Source: an uncultured Oscillospiraceae bacterium (GTDB taxonomy: Bacteria > Bacillota > Clostridia > Oscillospirales > Acutalibacteraceae). From it: a stretch of 11,573 bases of DNA. This document shows, piece by piece, positions 6,254 through 11,573 of this stretch. Location of the stretch: the NCBI GenBank assembly GCA_900540535.1, contig UQGM01000063.1, positions 1 through 11,573 of the forward strand, in the 5' to 3' direction. Position 1 is the first letter of the stretch. The number at the start of each line of letters is the position of its first letter. Below the pieces are notes generated by a model that ran no database searches, had not been told where the DNA came from, and was given only the letters and a program-made list of their open reading frames with translations. A program made the translations under genes and the position numbers.

Positions 6254-6269
6254 GTTAGGAGGCGTAAAA

Positions 6270-9200
6270 ATGCAGAAACCTAAAATTTATACGGTGGGTA
6301 CAGCTCACCTTGACACCACATGGTGTTGGAATTTTGAAACAACATTGAGGGAGTATATCCCCAAAACTCTTAAAGATAACTTTGCTCTTTTTGAAAAATA
6401 TCCTGATTACAAGTTCAGTTTTGAAGGCAGCTATCGCTATGAGCTTATGGAGGAATACTATCCTGAGCTTTTTGAAAAGCTGAAAGATTACGTTGCTCAG
6501 GGTCGCTGGAATGTTTGCGGCAGTTCCTACGAAAACGGAGATGTCAATGTTCCGTCACCGGAAGCACTTTTCAGAAATATTCTTTACGGAAACGGTTATT
6601 TCCGTAAGACATTCGGAAAAGAAAGCAAAGATATTTATCTGCCTGACTGCTTTGGCTTTGGTTGGGCTCTTCCGTCAATAGCACATCACGCTAACCTTAT
6701 GGGCTTCTCTACCCAGAAGCTTCCCTGGAGTTCTGCTTTCGGAATTCCATTTGATCTGGGAAAATGGCAGGGTGTTGACGGAAATTCAATTTATGCGTCA
6801 CTTGATGCTCGCAGCTATTGTTCTGTTCTTAGTGAGGTAAGAAAAAATAAAGGAGTTCTTGAAAAGCTTCCGAAGAATATAACCGATTACGATCTTCCTT
6901 ATACATTTATTTATCATGGTGTAGGTGACCGTGGTGGTGCTCCCAAAGAGGAATCTGTGGCAACTGTTTGCAGAGAAATTAAAGAAAATGCGTCCAGTGA
7001 ATGGGATGTTTTGAGTGCACCGGCTGATCAGATATTTAAAGATATGGATGCCGAGCTTACAGATGAGCAGAAGAGCAAGCTTCCTGTTTGGAAAACAGAG
7101 CTTGTTTCTCAGAACCATGGTGTAGGTTCTTATACTTCGAGAACAGCAGGAAAACGTTTTAACAGACGTGCTGAACAGCTTGCTGATGCTGCTGAAAGAA
7201 GTGCCAGTGCGGCTGTTTGGATGAACGGATATACATATCCTCAGGAGAAACTTGATAAAGCTTGGAAGAGAGTAATTTCTCACCAGTTCCATGATGATAT
7301 TACCGGTACATCACTTATGGAATGCTATAAGCGCAACTGGAATGATTATGTACTTTCTCTCAATGAGTTTTCAGAAGAGTACAGAAGTGCAGTAGGAGAA
7401 GTTGCTTCACGTCTTGATACCTCTTTTGTAAAGGATAAAGCTGTTGTAGTCAACAATCCTGTTCAGGGCGAAAGAAACGATACTGTTGTTGCTGAACTTC
7501 GCTTTGATAACAATCCTGTATTTATCGCTGTTTATGATGATAAAGGCAAGGAAGTTCCATCACAGATCCTTTATAAAAAGGGTAATATGTATAGAATAGC
7601 TTTTGTTGCTGATGTTCCGTCAGTTGGTTACCGTGTATATGATGTGCGTGAAAGCACAAAGGCTTGCAGCATTTTCACCGGCCTTCGCATTAATGAGAGA
7701 AGACTTGAAAACGATAAGTTTGTTGTTGCTCTCAATGAAAACGGTGATGTTTGCAGTATTTTTGATAAAAAACTCAATAAGCAGCTTCTTGAAGAACCCA
7801 TTGAAATGCGAATTTTCAATTATAACGGAAGCGGTGTTTATCCTGCATGGGAGCTTTGCTACGACGAAGTTATGGCAAAGCATACAGCTGTGCCGAAGCT
7901 TCAGAGTATAAGAATAAAAGAAGACGGACCTGCAAGGATTGCTGTTGAAACTGTAAAGCGTTATGGAGACTCCATTTTCCGTCAGGTAGTATCTCTGTCG
8001 GCTAATGGTGAATATGTAGATTTCTTCAATGAAATTGATTGGCGCAGTTTGAGAAAGCTTCTTAAAACTAATTTCACATTTACTGCTGAGAATCCTAAAG
8101 CTAAATACGATTTGGGACTTGGTTATATCAGCAGAAATAACAATACCAAAAAGCTTTATGAAGTTCCCGCTCAGATGTGGGCTGATATTACTGATATCGG
8201 CGGAACTTATGGTGTATCTGTATTCAGTGATTCACGTTATGGCTGGGATAAACCTGAAAGTAATACTTTGCGTCTTACAGGTATGCACACTCCACGTTCT
8301 GCATATCTCAAAGACAGCTCTCAGAATACTCTTGATCTTGGTCTTAACCGTTATGGTTTTGCTGTTTACTCACATGAGGGAGAAGGTGTTCTGGGAACAC
8401 AGCTTAATGCAGCTTACTTCAATCAGCCTATGAACACATTTGTTACTGACGTTCATAATGGTGTATATGGTACAAGTTATTCTTTTGCTAATATCAAAGG
8501 CAATGCTGCTATTCGCTGCATTAAAAAAGCTCAGAATTCTGATGAAGTTATCGTAAGAGTTAATGAGCTTGAAGGCAAAGCGCAGACAGGTGTTGAACTT
8601 ACTCTTGCTGATGGAATTAGACTTGCAAAGTCTGTTTTCGCAAGCGAAGATGTTATAGAAAACGTTAAGGTTACAGGCGGAAAAATCAAGTTCGATCTTA
8701 AGCCCTTTGAGGTAAAGACTTTTGCACTTACACTTAAAAAGGCTAAGAAGGCCGCAGCACCTGTGGCTCAGGAAGAAGTTGAACTTGAGTACAATACTTG
8801 TGTCACTCTTGAAAATGATAACTTCATTCCCGGTGGTCTGCCCAATAAGGAAGCACTTCCCAGAGAAATGTTCCCTGAGACAGTAGAGTGCGGTGGAGTT
8901 GTATTTAAGTTTGGCGCTGCTGATAAGAAAAATGCACTTATCCCCAGTGGAAACACGGTATCTTTACCTGCGGGTTCCAAAAAGCTTCATATTGTTGCAG
9001 CTTCTTTTGCAGGAGATAAACCGTATACTGTAAAGGTCGGAGATAAGGATTATACATTTATTGTTTCCGATGCTGTGGAAGCAGTTGGAGCATGGGATAT
9101 GTATGCTCTGGGTGAGACAGGTTATATTAAAAACGATGTACTTGCTTGGAATGTTACACATACACATTCAACTCAGGGAGATGAGTACGGAAAGAATCTT

Positions 9201-9488
9201 TATTTCTTTAAATATACTTTTGAACTTCCTGAAAATGCTGACAGCGTTTACTTTACATCTGACAGCGATATAGTTATACTTGCTGCAAGTGTAACTAAGA
9301 ATGTCGGATTCTGTAACACAGCTTCAAAGCATTTTGATACATTGGCAAAGAGAAAATGCACATATAAGTATCCTTTCTATGAAAAGGTCATTGGTGACGC
9401 TATTCCTCTTTGGAGTGCAGTTGATTTCATGAAATACGGAGATCCAGGAAGTCGTTCAGCCAATTTTGACAGTGAAATAGAATTCTAA
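6270..9488 (+). CDS. Glycoside hydrolase family 38 alpha-mannosidase
   Basis: A 1072-residue retaining alpha-mannosidase, zinc-dependent, that would release mannose from mannosyl-oligosaccharides. No signal peptide is seen, so it should act in the cytoplasm on imported glycans. Motifs: TAHLDTTWCW (11-20) with zinc ligands His13 and Asp15; DIYLPDCFGFGWALP (121-135) with the probable nucleophile and zinc ligand Asp126; a helical middle domain with SQNHGVGSYTSRTAGKRFNR (280-299); and HQFHDDITGTS (338-348) with the fourth zinc ligand His341. Beta-rich domains follow to about residue 822. A Lys/Ala-rich linker (823-834) then leads to a C-terminal 238-residue beta-sandwich-like part (PAGSKKLHIVAASFAGD; FFKYTFELPENADSVYFTSD), a pattern I recall from other large bacterial GH38 enzymes. 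AGGAGG (6257-6262) sits seven bases before ATG 6270. It is a solitary gene: no transporter or sugar regulator is adjacent. Exact linkage specificity cannot be read from sequence. Confidence 0.94.
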   Translation: MQKPKIYTVGTAHLDTTWCWNFETTLREYIPKTLKDNFALFEKYPDYKFSFEGSYRYELMEEYYPELFEKLKDYVAQGRWNVCGSSYENGDVNVPSPEALFRNILYGNGYFRKTFGKESKDIYLPDCFGFGWALPSIAHHANLMGFSTQKLPWSSAFGIPFDLGKWQGVDGNSIYASLDARSYCSVLSEVRKNKGVLEKLPKNITDYDLPYTFIYHGVGDRGGAPKEESVATVCREIKENASSEWDVLSAPADQIFKDMDAELTDEQKSKLPVWKTELVSQNHGVGSYTSRTAGKRFNRRAEQLADAAERSASAAVWMNGYTYPQEKLDKAWKRVISHQFHDDITGTSLMECYKRNWNDYVLSLNEFSEEYRSAVGEVASRLDTSFVKDKAVVVNNPVQGERNDTVVAELRFDNNPVFIAVYDDKGKEVPSQILYKKGNMYRIAFVADVPSVGYRVYDVRESTKACSIFTGLRINERRLENDKFVVALNENGDVCSIFDKKLNKQLLEEPIEMRIFNYNGSGVYPAWELCYDEVMAKHTAVPKLQSIRIKEDGPARIAVETVKRYGDSIFRQVVSLSANGEYVDFFNEIDWRSLRKLLKTNFTFTAENPKAKYDLGLGYISRNNNTKKLYEVPAQMWADITDIGGTYGVSVFSDSRYGWDKPESNTLRLTGMHTPRSAYLKDSSQNTLDLGLNRYGFAVYSHEGEGVLGTQLNAAYFNQPMNTFVTDVHNGVYGTSYSFANIKGNAAIRCIKKAQNSDEVIVRVNELEGKAQTGVELTLADGIRLAKSVFASEDVIENVKVTGGKIKFDLKPFEVKTFALTLKKAKKAAAPVAQEEVELEYNTCVTLENDNFIPGGLPNKEALPREMFPETVECGGVVFKFGAADKKNALIPSGNTVSLPAGSKKLHIVAASFAGDKPYTVKVGDKDYTFIVSDAVEAVGAWDMYALGETGYIKNDVLAWNVTHTHSTQGDEYGKNLYFFKYTFELPENADSVYFTSDSDIVILAASVTKNVGFCNTASKHFDTLAKRKCTYKYPFYEKVIGDAIPLWSAVDFMKYGDPGSRSANFDSEIEF

Positions 9489-9495
9489 ATAAAAT
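9466..9495 (+). promoter_or_regulatory. Candidate ispDF promoter inside the mannosidase gene end
   Basis: A perfect TTGACA (9466-9471) is followed after 18 bp by TAAAAT (9490-9495), the -35 lying in the last codons of the mannosidase gene. The start would be near 9502. Only 16 bases separate the following terminator hairpin from the ispD start codon, so ispD needs a promoter upstream of the hairpin, and this is the best candidate nearby. Chance occurrence in AT-rich DNA is possible. Confidence 0.5.
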
Positions 9496-9499
9496 TAAG

Positions 9500-9528
9500 G
9501 ACGGCGCAGCAAAACTGTGCCGTCTTTT
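9500..9528 (+). terminator. Rho-independent terminator after the mannosidase gene
   Basis: GACGGCGCAG (9500-9509) pairs with CTGTGCCGTC (9515-9524), ten pairs with one G-U, across a CAAAA loop, followed by TTTT. It starts 11 bases after the mannosidase stop codon. It also forms the 5' leader of any ispDF transcript beginning near 9502. Confidence 0.8.
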
Positions 9529-9544
9529 AATAGCAGGTGATAAT

Positions 9545-10234
9545 ATGTTTGTTTCTGTAATAATAGCAGCGGCCGGTAATTCAACAAGATATGGAACCGG
9601 TAAAAGCAAACAATTCTTAATTCTTGACAATACGCCGGTGCTCATTAAAAGCATACAGGCTTTTGAAGAGATAGACGATGTAAAGGAAATTATCGTTACA
9701 GCAAGAAAACAGGATTTTGAAGTCATTGAAGATTTTATAGCCCAATACGGTGTGCGTAAAGTAAAACATATTGTCGAAGGAGGCGATACACGTCAGGACA
9801 GCATATATGCAGCTGTTAAAAAGGTCGATGAAAAAGCAAATTTAGTATCTGTTCATGACGGAGCAAGACCTTTGATAAAAAGAAAAGTTATAGAGAGCGT
9901 AATACAAAAAGCCGATGAGGTGAATGCAGCAGCCTGCGCTGTTCCTGTAAAGGATACAATAAAGATTATTGATTCATCGGGCAAAATTGTCACTACTCCA
10001 GAAAGAGATGCACTGCGTGCTGTTCAGACCCCGCAGATATTCAGATTTTCTCTGTATAAAGAAGCTATTGAAAAAGCTGTTTTAGATGGCAAACAGTATA
10101 CGGATGACTGTCAGCTTGTTGAAAGCATGGGATATCCAGTTTATCTTGTTGATGGAGATTATGAGAATATAAAAATTACGACTCCAGATGATTTACTTGT
10201 AGCAGAAAAATTTTTGTATGAAAGGAGAAAATAA
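9545..10234 (+). CDS. ispD: 2-C-methyl-D-erythritol 4-phosphate cytidylyltransferase
   Basis: IspD joins CTP to methylerythritol 4-phosphate, giving CDP-methylerythritol, the third step of the MEP isoprenoid pathway in the cytoplasm. The 229-residue protein is of normal length. IIAAAGNSTRYGTGKSKQFL (6-25) is the CTP-binding loop with Arg15 and Lys22 at the conserved positions. VSVHDGARPL (101-110), VPVKDTIK (133-140), RDALRAVQTPQIF (154-166), TDDCQLVE (186-193) and NIKITTPDDL (208-217) complete the family pattern. AGGTGA (9535-9540) lies just before ATG 9545. The stop codon TAA shares its last base with the ATG of ispF (TAATG), so the two are surely one transcript and probably translationally coupled. 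The same protein fold includes TarI-type ribitol-phosphate cytidylyltransferases, but the ispF neighbour supports IspD. Confidence 0.95.
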   Translation: MFVSVIIAAAGNSTRYGTGKSKQFLILDNTPVLIKSIQAFEEIDDVKEIIVTARKQDFEVIEDFIAQYGVRKVKHIVEGGDTRQDSIYAAVKKVDEKANLVSVHDGARPLIKRKVIESVIQKADEVNAAACAVPVKDTIKIIDSSGKIVTTPERDALRAVQTPQIFRFSLYKEAIEKAVLDGKQYTDDCQLVESMGYPVYLVDGDYENIKITTPDDLLVAEKFLYERRK

Positions 10235-10716
10235 TGAAATTAAGAATAGGTCACGGATATGATGTGCATCGCCTTGTTGAAGGCAGAGATTTAATAATCG
10301 GCGGTGTTAAAATTGAATATGAAAAGGGACTTTTGGGACATTCAGATGCCGATGTTCTGCTTCATGCAATATCAGATGCAATTTTAGGCGCTGCCGCTAT
10401 GGGAGATATAGGCAAGCTTTTTCCTGATACTGATGAAAAATTTAAAGGAGCAGACAGTCTCTTGCTTTTAAAAAAGGTTGTAGAGAAAACTGCTGAGAAA
10501 GGTTACAAAATCTCAAATATAGACTCTACTGTAATTGCTCAGGCTCCTAAAATGAGCGGTTATATAACTGAAATGCGTAAAAACATTGCCGCAGCCTGCA
10601 ATATTGATATTGATGATGTAAGTGTAAAGGCAACTACTGAGGAAAAACTTGGTTTTACAGGTTCCGGTGAAGGAATAAGTGCTCACAGTGTTTGCCTGAT
10701 TGAAAAAATCAGCTGA
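10234..10716 (+). CDS. ispF: 2-C-methyl-D-erythritol 2,4-cyclodiphosphate synthase
   Basis: IspF cyclises CDP-methylerythritol 2-phosphate to methylerythritol cyclodiphosphate with release of CMP, the fifth step of the MEP pathway; the enzyme is a zinc-dependent trimer. The 160 residues cover the entire family. RIGHGYDVHRL (4-14) supplies zinc ligands Asp10 and His12, and GHSDADVLLH (35-44) supplies His44. MGDIGKLFPDTD (57-68), STVIAQAPKM (98-107) and KATTEEKLGFTGSGEGI (132-148) are the substrate- and CDP-binding segments, with Glu137 as the expected magnesium ligand. AAGGAG (10222-10227) sits six bases before ATG 10234, within the end of ispD. The intermediate enzyme IspE is not encoded in this window, as is usual. 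Confidence 0.97.
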   Translation: MKLRIGHGYDVHRLVEGRDLIIGGVKIEYEKGLLGHSDADVLLHAISDAILGAAAMGDIGKLFPDTDEKFKGADSLLLLKKVVEKTAEKGYKISNIDSTVIAQAPKMSGYITEMRKNIAAACNIDIDDVSVKATTEEKLGFTGSGEGISAHSVCLIEKIS

Positions 10717-10751
10717 TTCTGATCTTTATAGCGTATTTACTTTACAATAAA

Positions 10752-10780
10752 TGTACAATTAAATATTGTCCGCATATTAT
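10752..10780 (+). promoter_or_regulatory. Candidate promoter of the DUF3343/desulfurase unit
   Basis: TGTACA (10752-10757) and TATTAT (10775-10780) are 17 bp apart, with a start near 10787. A second candidate is TTTACA (10741-10746) with TATTGT (10764-10769), also 17 bp, starting near 10776. Both match nine of twelve consensus bases and both lie upstream of the terminator hairpin at 10794. No room exists for a full promoter between that hairpin and the next start codon. The choice between them cannot be made by eye. Confidence 0.4.
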
Positions 10781-10789
10781 GTAGTGCGG
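10770..10789. repeat. Short inverted repeat around a candidate -10
   Basis: CCGCA (10770-10774) and TGCGG (10785-10789) are perfect inverted copies ten bases apart, enclosing the candidate -10 TATTAT. The GC-rich arms stand out from very AT-rich surroundings. It could be an operator or a small hairpin; five pairs is short enough to be chance. Confidence 0.3.
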
Positions 10790-10793
10790 GTGT

Positions 10794-10825
10794 AAAGACC
10801 TGTTTTTGGCAGGTCTTTTTATTTT
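10794..10825 (+). terminator. Rho-independent terminator after ispF
   Basis: AAAGACCTG (10794-10802) pairs perfectly with CAGGTCTTT (10810-10818) across a seven-base loop, and is followed by a T-rich tail broken by one A. It lies 77 bases past the ispF stop and ends the ispDF transcript. It may also act as a leader hairpin for the next unit. Confidence 0.85.
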
Positions 10826-10852
10826 ACAGTGAAGAAACGAGGTGTAAGGTAA

Positions 10853-11071
10853 ATGGATAAATGGTTTATAAAGGTAAATTCGATAACAACGGCACTTCGT
10901 GCTAAAGAACTCTTAATTTATAATGGATATCGGGTATCTATGAAAAGGGCAGAAAATGCTTTGGCGGAGCAGGGATGCGGATATATGCTTATTTCATCGG
11001 GAGATATTGAAAAAGCAGAAAGACTTTTGAAAAATTCTGGAATAAAGCTTACAGGGAGCGGTAAAGTATGA
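10853..11071 (+). CDS. DUF3343 small protein, putative sulfur/selenium carrier-like
   Basis: This 72-residue cytoplasmic protein resembles the DUF3343 family, described as putative Se/S-carrier-like proteins. The visible pattern is an N-terminal strand and the helix-forming TTALRAKELLIYNGYRVSM (12-30), a conserved-looking GCGYML segment with Cys42 (41-46), then DIEKAERLLKNSGIKL (51-66). The single cysteine in a Gly-Cys-Gly context is the plausible functional residue. GAGGTG (10839-10844) precedes ATG 10853 by eight bases. The stop codon overlaps the start of the cysteine desulfurase-family gene by ATGA, so the two should be made together. That pairing supports a role in handling sulfur or selenium delivered by the desulfurase. 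The biochemical role of the family is not established as far as I know, and my assignment rests on remembered family pattern plus neighbour. Confidence 0.75.
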   Translation: MDKWFIKVNSITTALRAKELLIYNGYRVSMKRAENALAEQGCGYMLISSGDIEKAERLLKNSGIKLTGSGKV

Positions 11072-11573
11072 TATACCTTGATAATGCAGCCACTACTTTT
11101 CCGAAACCCATTAATGTACAGAGAGCCGTTTCGGAAGCCATAAGAAAATACGGAGCAAATCCGGGCAGAGGCGGACATGAGCTTTCTATTAAAACTTCTG
11201 CTCAGGTATATGAGTGCAGAAAGAAAGCTTCTGATTTTTTTGGTGCTTCATCGCCCGATAAGATTGTTTTTACACAAAACTGTACAATGTCTCTGAATTA
11301 TGTGATCAAAGGTATTCTTAAGCCGGGAGATCATGTAATAGTTTCAGATATGGAGCATAATGCTGTAATGAGACCGGTTTTTTCTTTGTCTGAAAGGGGA
11401 ATTATATCTTATAGTGTAGCTGAAACATTTCCGGGAGATTTTGATAAAACCCTGTCGAGTTTTAAACGCTGTATTCGTCCTGAGACCAAAGCAATAATAT
11501 GTATGCACGCTTCAAATGCTTTTGGTACGGTTATGCCTATAAGCGCAATAGGAAAGATGGCACACGAAAACGG
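11068..11573 (+). CDS. Cysteine desulfurase family / class V aminotransferase, partial
   Basis: The first 168 complete codons of a PLP-dependent class V aminotransferase related to SufS/CsdA cysteine desulfurases; the frame is open to the window end. The family start is MIYLDNAATTFPKP (1-14), followed by GANPGRGGHELS (29-40), IVFTQNCTMSLNYVIKGIL (66-84), GDHVIVSDMEHNAVMRP (87-103), where His98 should stack on the PLP ring, and ICMHASNAFGTVMPI (144-158) with Asn150 near the cofactor. This wording matches the subgroup often annotated simply as cysteine desulfurase family protein, more than IscS/NifS. The PLP lysine and catalytic cysteine loop lie beyond the window, so desulfurase activity cannot be confirmed. 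ATG 11068 overlaps the DUF3343 stop (ATGA), and AGGGAGCG (11052-11059) lies about eight bases upstream. Confidence 0.9.
   Translation, partial: MIYLDNAATTFPKPINVQRAVSEAIRKYGANPGRGGHELSIKTSAQVYECRKKASDFFGASSPDKIVFTQNCTMSLNYVIKGILKPGDHVIVSDMEHNAVMRPVFSLSERGIISYSVAETFPGDFDKTLSSFKRCIRPETKAIICMHASNAFGTVMPISAIGKMAHEN

Noticed and set aside
6798..7292. Long antisense frame of 164 codons within the mannosidase gene
   Set aside because: It lies over the conserved catalytic part of GH38, and its composition (Ser/Phe/Ile-rich) is typical of antisense translation.
10717..10852. Riboswitch or T-box in the ispF-DUF3343 gap
   Set aside because: The gap is too short for common classes and I see no T-box or S-box core motif; a simple terminator and promoter explain it.
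1..11573. Defence island, prophage, CRISPR array or insertion sequence
   Set aside because: No integrase, transposase, Cas gene, spaced direct repeats or target-site duplications are visible; all long frames are explained by known families.

Overview
The window reads as a chromosomal segment of a spore-forming, AT-rich Gram-positive bacterium, most likely a Clostridia member and perhaps Oscillospiraceae/Ruminococcaceae. The reasons are the spoIIGA-sigE sporulation pair, MEP-pathway isoprenoid genes (ispD, ispF), strong AGGAGG-type ribosome binding sites, frequent AGA arginine codons, and a DUF3343 gene coupled to a cysteine desulfurase-family gene, a pairing I associate with Clostridia. The genus is inference. 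Every protein gene is on the + strand; only a partial tRNA-Leu(CAA) at the left edge is on the - strand. I see no insertion sequence, phage, CRISPR or other mobile signature and no broken gene.

Layout. (1) 1-99: 5' part of tRNA-Leu(CAA) and its likely promoter, both - strand. (2) 260-1945: spoIIGA and sigE, the membrane protease and the pro-sigma factor it activates in the mother cell during sporulation. Upstream is a promoter with a near-consensus Spo0A box on its -35 and an over-long 21-bp spacer. The sigG gene that classically follows sigE is not here. (3) 1962-6155: a separate, tightly packed unit of four genes with its own extended -10 promoter: a membrane-anchored ComEA-like helix-hairpin-helix protein, an MBOAT O-acyltransferase, a DHHW/AlgX-like membrane-anchored protein, and TcdA (tRNA t6A dehydratase). 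It ends in tandem hairpins. The MBOAT and DHHW pair resembles alginate/cell-wall polysaccharide O-acetylation modules. (4) 6181-9528: a single gene for a large cytoplasmic GH38 alpha-mannosidase, with its own promoter, an inverted-repeat leader and a terminator. (5) 9466-10716: ispD-ispF (MEP pathway steps 3 and 5), with start and stop codons overlapping. Their best promoter lies inside the end of the mannosidase gene. (6) 10741-11573: a DUF3343 small protein overlapping the start of a class V aminotransferase/cysteine desulfurase-family gene that runs off the window.

Most of the content is recognisable core or common accessory biology. The points that merit a second look are regulatory: the spoIIG-like promoter, a perfect 11-position stem-loop (one G-T pair) just before the ComEA-like gene's promoter, the repeated half-sites in the mannosidase leader, and two places where a promoter appears to sit upstream of, and fire into, a terminator-like hairpin. 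The gene composition of the ComEA/MBOAT/DHHW operon is the best candidate for an under-described system, but no function for the combination can be proven from the sequence alone.
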